NCBI RefSeq assembly: GCF_023168165.1
Contig: NZ_BQYJ01000009.1
Location: forward strand, 51,851 to 115,850
DNA: 64,000 bases
Direction: 5' to 3'
Source of the DNA: Niallia sp. NCCP-28
GTDB lineage: Bacteria; Bacillota; Bacilli; Bacillales; Cytobacillaceae
The position numbers and the translations under genes were made by a program. Below are positions 25,108 through 34,396 of the stretch, in pieces. Within the stretch, counting starts at the first letter, position 1; every line of letters starts with the position of its first letter. The notes under the pieces were generated by a model. That model was not told where the DNA came from. It made no database searches and saw nothing but the letters and a program-made list of their open reading frames with translations.

Positions 25108-27858
25108 CTAACTTCTATAAAGCCATACTTGAATTAAAGAGTATAATTGCTTTATATTTATTGGTTTGCTTATATAATCAGATGCTCCTGCCTCTATACA
25201 CTGCTCTCGGTTATGTTTCATCGCTTTTGCTGTTAAGGCTATAATAGGAAGATTTTGAAACTCTGGCATACTTCTGATTTTCGTCATGGTTTCAAAGCCA
25301 TCCATTTCCGGCATCATAATATCCATTAAGATAAGGTCAATATCCTGATTTGCCATCAATACTTCCAAGCCTTCTCGGCCATTTTCCGCAAATAGCACTT
25401 CCATTTCATAATCTTCTAATACAGCAGAAAGTGAAAAAATATTTCTCATATCGTCATCCACAATCAGGATTTTTTTTCCTTTAACTAATAAAACAGATTC
25501 ATTTTCTATTTCTTTATTAAAAAGAAAATCTTTTGCCTCCATCATAAAACTTTCTGTATTTTCCCCGCTGACCGCTATTTCTTTTTGTGATGAAAATATA
25601 GGTTTAGATTGGCTTTTTGATTTATACGGTAAATAAAGTATAAACGAACTCCCTCTTCCCTCCTCACTCTCTACACGAATAGCCCCTCCAAGCAAGTTAG
25701 AGATTTCTTTGCATATAGACAATCCCAGCCCAGTTCCTCCATATTTGCGGCTAGTGGTCCCATCAGCCTGATGAAATGCGCCAAATATAAAGTTCTGCTT
25801 CTCTTTTGGAATGCCTATTCCTGTATCTTTCACAGTAAAAGTAATGGCCGAATCTGCCGCCTCCAATACTTTACTATTATCCGGAATAGAATAGCCCACT
25901 TCTTCAATATATAATGTAACACTGCCTTTAGTAGTAAATTTAAAGGCATTAGCCAATAAATTAGAGATTATTTGTTTCAGACGGTGCTCATCTGTATATA
26001 TAAAAGGAGATAGATCCTTATGTAACGCCACTTTAAACTCAAGGCCCTTTTTTTCGGCTAAATGGCAAAATTGTTTCTCTGCAAACTCTTTAATAGATTC
26101 TAGCCTTACTTCTCCTTCAATTATATCTATTTTCCCTGTCTCTATTTTTGCTAAATCTAATATCTCATTTATTAGATGCAGCAGATCATTACCAGATGAA
26201 TTTATCGTCTGCAAATATTCCAATTGTTTTAATGTAAGATTATCATTTGCCTTTTCCAGCAGCATTTGAGCAAGTATTAGCATGCTGTTTAGAGGCGTTC
26301 TAAGTTCATGGGACATATTTGCAAGAAATTCTGTTTTATACTGGGAACTAAGCACAAGCTGGTGAGCCTTTTCCTCTAATATCACACTAAGTTTTTCTAA
26401 CTCTTCATTTTTCTGTTCCGATGTTTTATACTGTACTTCCAGCTCTTCATTAATAGCAATCAGTTCTTCCTGCTGCGCTTGCAGCTCTTCTGATTGGCTT
26501 TGCAGTTCTTCTGTCAGCGCTTGGGATTCTTCCAGAAGTTTTTTTACTTGCATGCGATTTCTAATACTATTAATAGTAATGCCTAAATGCCCAATTATCA
26601 TTTTTAATAACTTTTGTTGTATTAGACTGAATACTTTAAGTGAGGCAACTTCTATGACTCCTAATACTTCTCCTTCAAATTCAATGGGAAGAATATAAAT
26701 ATTTCTAGGAGCAGCACTGCCTAACCCTGATTCTAACTTAATATAATCATCTGGTATATGAGTAAGGTTAATCGGTCTATTTTCTAAAGCACATTGCCCT
26801 ATCAATTTTTCTCCTAAAAGAAAACTTTGTTTATTCGTACTAGCATTCTCAGCAAAACCATAGGAAGCAACTTTTTCTAAACGCTGCAGCTCTCCTGTAC
26901 CTTCCTTAATATAAAATACACCATATTGAGCTTCTATCGTCGGAGTTACTTGGTTGATAAATAAATTGGCTAAAGAATTAAAGTCTTCTGCACATGGAAA
27001 AGCAGACGTGATTTCTGCAAGTTTAGAATCATGCCAACTCTGTTCCTCAGCTTTTATCTTTAGTTCTTTTTCTTGCTGTGAATGTTGCTCTAAAGCTATT
27101 GCCATTTCATTATATGCCTCTGCAATCCTTCCGATTTCATCTTTGGTCTTTATAGAAACTCTCGGAAATTCCGTTCCTTGATTATATGCAACGCTAGACA
27201 TCACTGAAGCGACACGGTAAAGGTTTCTGGTCATTCCTTTTATAATCCAAATTGCTATAGCAACACTCAAAAAAATACCGATAAAAACATAAATATATAT
27301 AATTTTGACTGCTATATTATATGTCCCTTGTGTTCGGAAAAGCTCATCTTTCATTTCCTGTTCTTGCAAAGTAGAGAGTATATTGACAATTTGCAAAAGC
27401 CGTTCCTTATCTTGATTGCTTGGTAGCGCTTTTATAACATCTGACTCTTGCCCCATATTCCTTTTATATTTATAGATAAGTTCCTGTCCATCTTCTTCAT
27501 ATGTTTGAAAAATGGTAGAAAACTTCATAATCAATTCCTGTGTCTGCTTCCTTTTATCCATTTCCTTTAGCGCCCCTAAAGATGAGGCAATGTTTGTTCT
27601 AGACTCTTCCCAATCATTTAAAGTATCTAGCAGTGCTTTTTCAGAAGGGTTTATTGAAATTTCCATTGCTTCTCTGCTCATATTGTTTATTTCATTTTTA
27701 ATAATTGCAGTAACTCTAATTCTCTCAGATAATTCATTTACGATAACGTGCATTTTAACATTTTGTTGTTTTAACATACTCATAAGTACTGCAATAAGAA
27801 TCATTATTAAAATAAATATAATTCCTAATCCACCATAAAGCTTTGTACTAAATTTCAT
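25108..27858 (-). CDS. Hybrid sensor histidine kinase (extracellular sensor, HAMP, GAF, HisKA, HATPase, REC)
   Basis: Membrane sensor of 916 residues. TM1 is near residues 10-29, an extracellular helical domain near 30-182 is of the CHASE3/four-helix type, and TM2 is near 184-206. A HAMP follows to about 265 and a GAF near 285-430. A Gln/Glu-rich coiled coil covers about 440-500. The kinase has His517 in SHELRTP and the ATPase motifs DTGIGIP and GTGLGLS, and a C-terminal receiver has Asp846 in LILMDIMMPEMDG. The layout recalls RsbK of the B. cereus group. It starts after GGGAGG and is the first gene of the four-gene cassette. Coiled-coil glutamines are plausible CheR methylation sites (inference). 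Confidence 0.88.
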   Translation of the reverse strand: MKFSTKLYGGLGIIFILIMILIAVLMSMLKQQNVKMHVIVNELSERIRVTAIIKNEINNMSREAMEISINPSEKALLDTLNDWEESRTNIASSLGALKEMDKRKQTQELIMKFSTIFQTYEEDGQELIYKYKRNMGQESDVIKALPSNQDKERLLQIVNILSTLQEQEMKDELFRTQGTYNIAVKIIYIYVFIGIFLSVAIAIWIIKGMTRNLYRVASVMSSVAYNQGTEFPRVSIKTKDEIGRIAEAYNEMAIALEQHSQQEKELKIKAEEQSWHDSKLAEITSAFPCAEDFNSLANLFINQVTPTIEAQYGVFYIKEGTGELQRLEKVASYGFAENASTNKQSFLLGEKLIGQCALENRPINLTHIPDDYIKLESGLGSAAPRNIYILPIEFEGEVLGVIEVASLKVFSLIQQKLLKMIIGHLGITINSIRNRMQVKKLLEESQALTEELQSQSEELQAQQEELIAINEELEVQYKTSEQKNEELEKLSVILEEKAHQLVLSSQYKTEFLANMSHELRTPLNSMLILAQMLLEKANDNLTLKQLEYLQTINSSGNDLLHLINEILDLAKIETGKIDIIEGEVRLESIKEFAEKQFCHLAEKKGLEFKVALHKDLSPFIYTDEHRLKQIISNLLANAFKFTTKGSVTLYIEEVGYSIPDNSKVLEAADSAITFTVKDTGIGIPKEKQNFIFGAFHQADGTTSRKYGGTGLGLSICKEISNLLGGAIRVESEEGRGSSFILYLPYKSKSQSKPIFSSQKEIAVSGENTESFMMEAKDFLFNKEIENESVLLVKGKKILIVDDDMRNIFSLSAVLEDYEMEVLFAENGREGLEVLMANQDIDLILMDIMMPEMDGFETMTKIRSMPEFQNLPIIALTAKAMKHNREQCIEAGASDYISKPINIKQLYSLIQVWLYRS

Positions 27859-28072
27859 TTAACCTCCCTTTCCACATACAAGATTCTAATGAGCATAAAA
27901 AGTTAGAATCAAAGAGTTTTAAGATAGTTTGTATTTAGTTCTCTTTTTTATTATCTTTATTAAAAACGAGATATTTCTTACCAAAATTATATTACAGAGA
28001 ATACAAATCATTCAATATAATGTTAGTATAATACCAAAGAATATTCTGTATATTTCATATTAAAAAACACAA

Positions 28073-28105
28073 AAAACTTTTAACTTAAAACGAGTTAAAA
28101 GTTTT
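28073..28105 (-). terminator. Terminator of the cysH operon
   Basis: A perfect 13-bp stem, AAAACTTTTAACT with AGTTAAAAGTTTT, overlapping the last codons of sirC, followed by T-rich sequence on the minus strand. Confidence 0.8.
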
Positions 28106-28700
28106 TAAGACTGATGAGAAAAAATTGTCTATTCTCTATGGAATCTAAATATTTTTCATCGATTATTTCTTGCAGCAAATATTTTTTACGAGCAGACGGT
28201 ATATTTAGCTGCTTTATTTGTTCTCTTGCCTCATATAAAAAATCTACATAGTGTTCAAAGTTATCGTCATAAAGAGCAGACCATTGATCTCTTATCTTTT
28301 TAGCGAGCATAGGACTGGCCCCACTTGTCGAAACTGTTAACAACAGCTTTCCTTTTTTAAAACTTGCAGGAACATGACAATTTCCTTTATCTACAGATGA
28401 AGCATTAAGGACCAGTTTTGTTTTCTCCAACTTGGTTGTAATTTCAGCATTTACCTTCTCATTATTTGTTGCTGCAATAACATAAAAGGCAGATTGAAAA
28501 TCATCCTCTAAAGGGTGTCTTTTTTTTAGCTTAACCTTCCCTTCTAAAGCCAGATTCTCAATTTCCGAACAAACTTCAGGACTTATGATGGTTACCATTG
28601 CCCCGCCACTAATAAGAGGGGATGTTTTGCGATAGGCTATTTTTCCGCCGCCTATTATTACGCATTCCTTGCCCCTCATATTAATGTTTAATGGATACAT
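28095..28700 (-). CDS. sirC: Precorrin-2 dehydrogenase (SirC/YlnF)
   Basis: NAD-dependent oxidation of precorrin-2 to sirohydrochlorin, the second siroheme step, about 201 residues. The N-terminal Rossmann fold reads ECVIIGGGKIAYRKTSPLISGGA; VIAATNNEKVN and ASFKKGKLLLTVSTSGASPMLAKKIR follow, as in the Met8/SirC family. The start at MYPLNI (28700) follows AAAGGAAG; the frame is open six codons further upstream without a site. It overlaps the end of sirB by 20 bp. Last gene of the cysH operon. It supplies siroheme for the sulfite reductase CysI encoded 10 kb away. Confidence 0.88.
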   Translation of the reverse strand: MYPLNINMRGKECVIIGGGKIAYRKTSPLISGGAMVTIISPEVCSEIENLALEGKVKLKKRHPLEDDFQSAFYVIAATNNEKVNAEITTKLEKTKLVLNASSVDKGNCHVPASFKKGKLLLTVSTSGASPMLAKKIRDQWSALYDDNFEHYVDFLYEAREQIKQLNIPSARKKYLLQEIIDEKYLDSIENRQFFLISLKNF

Positions 28701-29439
28701 ATACGTCTTCCTTTGCAACTTCTTTTAATCTTTCGTTTAAAATATCTGCTATAAAAGGATGATATCCTAAATAAGGAGCTAATTCGTATATTTTATCAGA
28801 ATCGGCAAGCTCTTTTATTGTTTTCTTCATAGATTTCATCAAAATTCCTGTAAAAAGCAAATATGGAATAACTAAAATGTTTTGATAAGAAGAGGAGTTA
28901 GCATACTCTATTCCTTCTATAAAACTTGGTTCTGCTGCAGTTAAATAACAGTCTTTAACAGAAATCCCGGGTAATTGAGCTTCTACTAATGCCGCGATAT
29001 CTCCTAAATCTTGTTTTACTTCCGGATCGCTGCTCCCTCTGCCAACTAATAGCACTAATAAATCCTTTTTATCCAATAGAGAAGATTTTTTTATCTTTTC
29101 TACAACAATCTCTATCATCTTTTTATGGACTCCAATTGGACGTCCATAACGAATTTCAATTTCCGGATATTCTTCGGATAATTTCCCCAATACTTCTGGT
29201 ATATCTATTTTAGCATGAGCGGCCGTTAATAAAAGAACAGGAATAACATGAATGACAGTAGCTCCTTTTTTTATGCATTGAAAAAAGGCTTGTTCAATCG
29301 TAGGCTCGGACAGTTCTAAAAAAGAATACTCCTGAATAGGAAACTCCTCATTTTCCATACACCTTTTTATAAAGGAGATGGCCTGATCACTTGCTTCTTT
29401 TATTCGGCTTCCATGACATATATATAAAACGGCCTCCAT
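28681..29439 (-). CDS. sirB: Sirohydrochlorin ferrochelatase (SirB/YlnE)
   Basis: Inserts Fe2+ into sirohydrochlorin to give siroheme, 252 residues. It has two CbiX-like halves: the first begins VLYICHGSRIKEASDQA with the metal-site His, followed by HVIPVLLLTAAHAKIDIP; the second begins LLVLLVGRGSSDPEVKQD. The family position of the second-half catalytic His is not occupied in GRGSSD, as is common for two-domain SirB. Its ATG overlaps the sumT stop by one base (TAATG), so the siroheme genes are tightly coupled. Confidence 0.88.
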   Translation of the reverse strand: MEAVLYICHGSRIKEASDQAISFIKRCMENEEFPIQEYSFLELSEPTIEQAFFQCIKKGATVIHVIPVLLLTAAHAKIDIPEVLGKLSEEYPEIEIRYGRPIGVHKKMIEIVVEKIKKSSLLDKKDLLVLLVGRGSSDPEVKQDLGDIAALVEAQLPGISVKDCYLTAAEPSFIEGIEYANSSSYQNILVIPYLLFTGILMKSMKKTIKELADSDKIYELAPYLGYHPFIADILNERLKEVAKEDVYVSIKH

Positions 29440-30209
29440 TATAAAACCACTTCTTTCGGTAAAGTTTCAAGAAAAGATTCTTCGAACCAGCTGATTTTCT
29501 CCCTCATGCGCACTACTTCTCCTACAATAATCATACATGGATTTGCTATCTTTTCCTTTTGGGCATCTTCTATCACATCAGAAAGGTTCGTTACAACTGT
29601 TTTCTGTACAGTCGTCGTTCCCCAATTAATTAAAGCAACTGGTGTTGAAGGTTTTTTACCGTGCCTCAATAGTTGTTCTTGAATAGAGGGCAGATTTTTC
29701 ACTCCCATATAAATGGCAAGTGTATCAATGGATGCAAGTGCTTCCCATTTTATATCATCTTCTCCCTCTTTAGTATGCCCTGTAACAAAAGCAAAGGAAG
29801 ATCCATAATCTCTATGGGTAACAGGAATTCCCGCATAGCTAGGTGCTGCAATACCTGCTGTAATTCCAGGAACAACTTCAAAAGGAATTTGATTTTTGGC
29901 TAATTCTTCTGCTTCTTCTCCGCCTCTCCCAAAAACGAAAGGATCTCCTCCCTTTAACCTCGTAACGATTTTCCCTTTTTTCGCATGCTTAACAAGTAGT
30001 TGATTAATTAATTCCTGTTTCATGATATGGTGATTTGGAAGCTTGCCGCAGTAGATAAGCTCTGCCTTTGGTTTTGCGTACTCCAACAATTCTTTATTGA
30101 CAAGACGATCATATAAAATGACATCTGCAAGCTTAATGCACTTTAAGCCTTTTACTGTAATTAAATCTGGATCACCAGGACCTGCTCCAACCAAATATAC
30201 TTTCCCCAT
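29439..30209 (-). CDS. sumT: Uroporphyrinogen-III C-methyltransferase (SUMT/YlnD)
   Basis: Methylates uroporphyrinogen III twice with S-adenosylmethionine to make precorrin-2, 256 residues. Signature stretches: VGAGPGDPDLITVKG at the N-terminus, VILYDRLV, RLKGGDPFVFGRGGEEAEEL, VVPGITAGIAAPSYAGIPVTHR. Start after GGAGGGGG. It follows cysC by 134 bp; this gap contains nested inverted repeats (GGAACTG/CAGTTCC arms at 30269 and 30324), which may process or attenuate the downstream siroheme part of the transcript. Confidence 0.92.
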   Translation of the reverse strand: MGKVYLVGAGPGDPDLITVKGLKCIKLADVILYDRLVNKELLEYAKPKAELIYCGKLPNHHIMKQELINQLLVKHAKKGKIVTRLKGGDPFVFGRGGEEAEELAKNQIPFEVVPGITAGIAAPSYAGIPVTHRDYGSSFAFVTGHTKEGEDDIKWEALASIDTLAIYMGVKNLPSIQEQLLRHGKKPSTPVALINWGTTTVQKTVVTNLSDVIEDAQKEKIANPCMIIVGEVVRMREKISWFEESFLETLPKEVVL

Positions 30210-30343
30210 AACTCCCCCTCCTATCTCTTCCCTTTTTTCTCTTTTTCTTTTTTCATCCTATAAACAAAGGAACTGCCTCCTTTTAGCAGCGAAATTAATA
30301 TCTCTCTACTGCTCAGTAGTAAACAGTTCCCTTATTCTAACAA

Positions 30344-30952
30344 TTATTCAGCAATATAAAAGTTTCTATCTTTTAAGTAGTTTACAATTAATTCTACACA
30401 TTCCTCAATGGAATTTTCTTCCGTATCCACAACGATCTCGGGATTATTTGGCTCTTCATATGGAGAACTGATGCCTGTGAAATCTTTAATGATTCCTTGA
30501 CGCGCCTTTTCATAAAGTCCCTTTGGATCTCTTGCTTCACATGCTTCAAGAGAGCATTTTATATAAATTTCAATAAATTCATCTTCAGTTAGCAATTCTC
30601 TTACTTTATCGCGATCTTCTCTAAAAGGAGAAATAAATGCAGTTAATACCACTTGTCCACTATCAACAAATAATTTGCTGACTTCGCCAATTCGTCTAAT
30701 ATTTTCCTTGCGATCTTCTTCAGAAAATCCTAAATCTTTATTGATGCCAAAACGAATATTATCTCCATCTAAAACATAACTATTAATCCGATCATCAAAT
30801 AAGCGTTTTGCTACCGCATTTGCCACAGTAGATTTACCAGAACCAGACAGACCTGTAAACCAAAGAACGCAGCTATGATGTTTATTTTTTTCTCTTCTTT
30901 GCTGTTTCGTCACTGTTTGATCATGCCATGTGATATTTGTACTTTTCCCCAC
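30344..30952 (-). CDS. cysC: Adenylylsulfate kinase CysC
   Basis: Phosphorylates APS to PAPS in sulfate activation, 202 residues. P-loop [14 protein letters not shown] near residue 34, then [23 protein letters not shown] (APS-binding Asp/Arg region) and [16 protein letters not shown] start after GGGGGA. It lies 21 bp behind sat, in the order cysH-cysP-sat-cysC as in B. subtilis. Confidence 0.93.
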   Translation of the reverse strand: MGKSTNITWHDQTVTKQQRREKNKHHSCVLWFTGLSGSGKSTVANAVAKRLFDDRINSYVLDGDNIRFGINKDLGFSEEDRKENIRRIGEVSKLFVDSGQVVLTAFISPFREDRDKVRELLTEDEFIEIYIKCSLEACEARDPKGLYEKARQGIIKDFTGISSPYEEPNNPEIVVDTEENSIEECVELIVNYLKDRNFYIAE

Positions 30953-30973
30953 TTTGGTTGTCCCCCATTGCTT

Positions 30974-32122
30974 TTAAGAATGAACTTGTTGGTTTTTCAA
31001 TCCTTTGATTAATACTTCAACGACTTCTTTGCGGCTAAATGTGCTTGGTGGAATTTCTCCAGCTCTTAATAATTGACGAACTTTAGTGCCAGATAGTATT
31101 TCATGATGTTCACTGCCATGTGGACATGTTTTTGTTGATGCCATGTTCTCACATTTTTTGCAATAGAAGCTATGTTCAAAGAATAATAAATTAATCCCTA
31201 ACTCTTCTGCTGTAAAGTTGTCAAATATTTTTTGTGCATCATATGTGCCATAATAGTTTCCTACTCCAGCATGGTCACGACCAACAATAAAGTGAGTACA
31301 GCCATAATTTTTTCTTACCATAGCATGAAAAATTGCTTCTCTTGGTCCAGCATATCTCATTGCAGCAGGGAATACTGCCAAGAATACACGATCTTCTGGA
31401 TAATAATTTTTCAGCAATACTTGATAGCTTTCCATACGTACATCTGCTGGAATATCATCTGATTTTGTTTCTCCAACAAGAGGATTTAAAAATAAGCCAT
31501 CTACTATTTCTAAAGCACTTTTTTGGATATATTCATGTGCGCGGTGAACAGGGTTTCTTGTCTGAAAACCAACCACTGTTTTCCAGCCTTTTTCTTGAAA
31601 AACAGCTCTTGTTTCTTGTGGATCTAAATAGTAGCTAGTGAATTCTGTTTTCTCCACTTTTTTAGTTAATTTAATAGAACCACCAAGATAAACATTTCCT
31701 CTTTCAAACATTTTCTTTACCCCAGGGTGTTCCATATCATCTGTTCTATAAACAGAAGTAGCTTCTGTAATTTTATCAGGCACATAAATATCTTCTACTT
31801 GAAGGACACCATAAACTTCACCATTAAATGTAAGCTTTACTGTATCCTTTGTTTCAATTCCTTTTATGCTTTCTTCCGTAACAGGCAATGTAATGGGAAT
31901 ACTCCAAACTGTCCCATCTGCTAAACGCATGTTTTCCACAACGGATTCATAGTCTTTTCTTGTTAAAAATCCTGTTAATGGGCTATAAGCGCCATTCCCA
32001 ATCAGTTCCAAATCACTAAGTGCTATTACATCGATTTCCAATTCTTTTTCTGAACCGTTAAACTTATATTCAGGTTCCCATAAATTAATTAATGTACCGC
32101 CATGTGGTTTGCTCAATGCCAT
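30974..32122 (-). CDS. sat: Sulfate adenylyltransferase
   Basis: ATP sulfurylase that makes APS from sulfate and ATP, 382 residues, the same length I recall for the B. subtilis enzyme. Motifs: [16 protein letters not shown] (the QTRNPxHxxH active-site loop), [47 protein letters not shown] cysteine cluster [16 protein letters not shown] near residue 312 is likely a metal-binding element typical of this type. The start at MALSKPHG (32122) follows GAGGTG by seven bases; an upstream ATG overlaps the ribosome site. Confidence 0.95.
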   Translation of the reverse strand: MALSKPHGGTLINLWEPEYKFNGSEKELEIDVIALSDLELIGNGAYSPLTGFLTRKDYESVVENMRLADGTVWSIPITLPVTEESIKGIETKDTVKLTFNGEVYGVLQVEDIYVPDKITEATSVYRTDDMEHPGVKKMFERGNVYLGGSIKLTKKVEKTEFTSYYLDPQETRAVFQEKGWKTVVGFQTRNPVHRAHEYIQKSALEIVDGLFLNPLVGETKSDDIPADVRMESYQVLLKNYYPEDRVFLAVFPAAMRYAGPREAIFHAMVRKNYGCTHFIVGRDHAGVGNYYGTYDAQKIFDNFTAEELGINLLFFEHSFYCKKCENMASTKTCPHGSEHHEILSGTKVRQLLRAGEIPPSTFSRKEVVEVLIKGLKNQQVHS

Positions 32123-32190
32123 TTCTCTACACCTCATTTATTATTATTAAGTATTTATAGTGTTTTACTATGAATTACAGTCGAAATTGA

Positions 32191-33267
32191 TTAGATTCCG
32201 CCACCTTCTTCATACACGGATCTGCTGTCTTCTCTAATTGATTTCACTAAACTGATTAAACCTAACGTAGCTACTACTACACTAAGTAGTATAAATACAT
32301 TAAAGAAATCTGATTCAATAAATAGCTGCACTAGCCCATAAGAAATAACTAGAGATAATACTGGAGAAACAACCCATACTTTTAATATACGGTTAATCAC
32401 TTGTTTTTTCAACATGCCTATCCCATTCTTTGCTACGCCAATTCCCATAATAGCCGTACTCGTAACTTGTGTTAAAGGTACTGGCAATCCATATATGGAA
32501 GAGATGATAACAAGAGTTGATCCAGTTCCAGAAATAACGCCGCCTTCTAATTTGCTGAAACGGACGATTTTTTTTCCGTTTGTCTGCAATACTCTTCCAC
32601 CTAAAAGAAAAGCACCAATGGCAATAAAAAACCCGCCAACAATTATTCCTGTCTTAATAGGAATTAATTCTGCCCCAACTAACGGGCCAATAGCATTTGC
32701 TACGTTATTCATGCCGGCAGAAAATGCCTCAAGAAAACCAACAATTATGACAAAAACAGATAAATATTTTTCATTTTTGCCAACTTGAAGCCATTTTAGT
32801 TTTTGCTCATACTTATTCATCAGTTTGCCTGCAAAAAAAGCTATTCCAAATGCAACTAAAGGAACGAGCAGCCAAAACAGAACTATCCATAAAATGTGCC
32901 CTGCAAAAAGGCTTTTGTAGGCAACTCCTACCCCAACTACACTTCCTACCGTTATTTCACTAGTAGAAAGAGGAATTCCCATTAAATTTGCTATAAATAA
33001 TGCTATCGCAGCAGAGGATAATATAATCAAAACAATTTCTGCATTTAAAAGAGAACTAGGAATTAATCCCTCTCCAATTGTTTTAACTACTTCACTTCCC
33101 CCTATTACAGCACCTAAAAAGATAGCTATTGCACAAATAAGAAGTGCTATTCTTTTATTTGGGATGGCGCCGGATCCGTATGCTACTCCCATACTCGCCG
33201 CAGCGCCGCTAGCTCCGATATTCATTGCAAAAAATAGTGACATGATGCCTGCTAAGATTAAGATCAT
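32191..33267 (-). CDS. cysP: Sulfate permease CysP (PiT family)
   Basis: Membrane carrier of the inorganic phosphate transporter family, 358 residues with around ten hydrophobic segments. The repeated PiT motif appears as AMNIGASGAAASMGVAYGSGA at the start and AGMNNVANAIGPLVGAELIPI in the middle. In B. subtilis the member encoded in the cysH operon, CysP, imports sulfate. The same gene order here (between cysH and sat) makes sulfate far more likely than phosphate. Confidence 0.9.
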   Translation of the reverse strand: MILILAGIMSLFFAMNIGASGAAASMGVAYGSGAIPNKRIALLICAIAIFLGAVIGGSEVVKTIGEGLIPSSLLNAEIVLIILSSAAIALFIANLMGIPLSTSEITVGSVVGVGVAYKSLFAGHILWIVLFWLLVPLVAFGIAFFAGKLMNKYEQKLKWLQVGKNEKYLSVFVIIVGFLEAFSAGMNNVANAIGPLVGAELIPIKTGIIVGGFFIAIGAFLLGGRVLQTNGKKIVRFSKLEGGVISGTGSTLVIISSIYGLPVPLTQVTSTAIMGIGVAKNGIGMLKKQVINRILKVWVVSPVLSLVISYGLVQLFIESDFFNVFILLSVVVATLGLISLVKSIREDSRSVYEEGGGI

Positions 33268-33283
33268 TTTTCAAGTCCTCGAA

Positions 33284-34000
33284 TCATTGTAAATGTAGAC
33301 CACATTCTGTTTTCCCTTTGCCAGACCATCTTCCTGATCTTAAATCATCCATATTAATGGCCGCTTGTGTACATGTTTTGCAGCCAATGCTCGGATACCC
33401 TCTGTCATGCAATACATTGTAATCCAACTGTTGTTTATGGGCATATCTCCATACATCTTTCCACGTCCAATGAATAAGCGGGCAGACTTTAACAGATTTG
33501 AATTTATTGTCTTTATTGATAAACTGTGTATTTTTTCTTGTTTCAGACTGTTCTCTTCTCAAACCAGAAAGCCAAGCAATCGATCCTGAAAGAACCTCAT
33601 TTAATGGAGTGACTTTGCGAATTTCACAACATTTATTTGGAGCTGTTTTCCAAAGCTCATCCCCATATTGTTCTGCTTGTTCTTCCAGTGTTAATTCTGG
33701 TTTTTTCATTTCTATTTGCAGATCTGGATACTTATCTTTTACTTTGTCAATTAATTCATATGTTTCTTGAAAATGAACATCTGTATCTAAAAAGACAATC
33801 TTGGCATCCTTTTTTACTTTAGATATTAAATCTATTAGCACAATACCTTCAATTCCAAAGCTGCATGCATAAACTATTTGATCGCCATACGTGTCATATG
33901 CCCATTTTATTACTTCTAGTGCACCTTTTGTGTCATTATCTATTGAAAAAGGAATTTCTTTCAAATCATCGATAGTTTCATATGTTAATATTTGCCCCAA
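33284..34000 (-). CDS. cysH: Phosphoadenylyl/adenylylsulfate reductase CysH
   Basis: Thioredoxin-dependent reduction of APS/PAPS to sulfite, 238 residues. [16 protein letters not shown] forms the nucleotide site. The paired cysteines of [11 protein letters not shown] and CKTCTQ are the ligands of the [4Fe-4S] cluster seen in APS-type and Bacillus enzymes, and the catalytic cysteine lies in ECGLH at the C-terminus. The TTG start has AGGAAGGGAG nine bases before it. First gene of a seven-gene operon down to sirC. Its roughly 210-nt leader carries an S-box-like element and a terminator. Confidence 0.94.
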   Translation of the reverse strand: MGQILTYETIDDLKEIPFSIDNDTKGALEVIKWAYDTYGDQIVYACSFGIEGIVLIDLISKVKKDAKIVFLDTDVHFQETYELIDKVKDKYPDLQIEMKKPELTLEEQAEQYGDELWKTAPNKCCEIRKVTPLNEVLSGSIAWLSGLRREQSETRKNTQFINKDNKFKSVKVCPLIHWTWKDVWRYAHKQQLDYNVLHDRGYPSIGCKTCTQAAINMDDLRSGRWSGKGKTECGLHLQ

Positions 34001-34094
34001 TTTACAATGCTCCCTTCCTTTATCAAAAAACTACTATTTGACATAATAACATTGCTCTTTTATTACAAGCAATTTGTCCCTCATGCTGAATCAT

Positions 34095-34119
34095 AAAAAA
34101 AACTTCCCGACTTGGAAAG
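34095..34119 (-). terminator. Leader terminator upstream of cysH
   Basis: CTTTCC and GGGAAG pair around AAGTC, followed by eight T on the minus strand, about 95 nt before the cysH start. Being inside the leader, it is a candidate attenuation point. Confidence 0.6.
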
Positions 34120-34205
34120 ATAAACATTTGTTAATTTTAGCACCCTGCATCATTTACAAGCTGTTGGAGGCCATAGGGCCAATTTCCTGTGTCGCTCTTG
34201 AAAAG
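34120..34205 (-). ncRNA. Diverged SAM-riboswitch (S-box)-like leader of the cysH operon
   Basis: On the minus strand the leader contains, in order, TTTTCAAGAG, GGAAATTGGCCCTATG, GCCTCCAACAGC and GGGTGCTAAAATTA. These follow the S-box order (AAGAG, TGGCCCNATG, GCAACC, GGTGCTAATTCC). The usual GGNGGAGGGA kink-turn strand and the P1 3' strand AAAGATGAGAG are not evident. B. subtilis cysH is an S-box operon, so homology is plausible, but ligand binding may be lost or changed. Confidence 0.5.
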
Positions 34206-34220
34206 CATTGTTTTTTCTAA

Positions 34221-34248
34221 ATTTTATCACAATTGCTATTATTGTCAA
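34221..34248 (-). promoter_or_regulatory. Promoter of the cysH operon
   Basis: TTGACA (34243-34248) and TAAAAT (34221-34226) separated by 16 bp on the minus strand, placing the start of a leader near 34212. No clear CymR site was found. Confidence 0.65.
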
Positions 34249-34285
34249 TAAGTTTTACTAGTTGTTTAGTCGGAATTGATTTGAT

Positions 34286-34316
34286 TAAAAAATAAGAGAA
34301 GATCTCCTATTTTTTA
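34286..34316. terminator. AT-rich hairpin upstream of the cysH promoter
   Basis: AAAAAATA and TATTTTTT flank a short GC part (AGAG/CTCC) in a near-symmetric hairpin between the cysH promoter and the ECF gene. Confidence 0.45.
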
Positions 34317-34346
34317 TTCTATATAAAGTAGCTTATGAAAAACACA

Positions 34347-34377
34347 TGAAAAAATTTCCTGTTTTTAAGCGGAAATT
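34347..34377 (-). terminator. Terminator of the ECF S-component gene
   Basis: AATTTCC and GGAAATT form a stem followed by T-rich sequence on the minus strand, 20 bp past the stop. Confidence 0.7.
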
Positions 34378-34396
34378 ACTTTTTTTAATGGAACTG

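Noticed and set aside
32191..33267. Phosphate transporter reading of the PiT-family gene
   Set aside because: Operon position between cysH and sat matches CysP, a sulfate permease.
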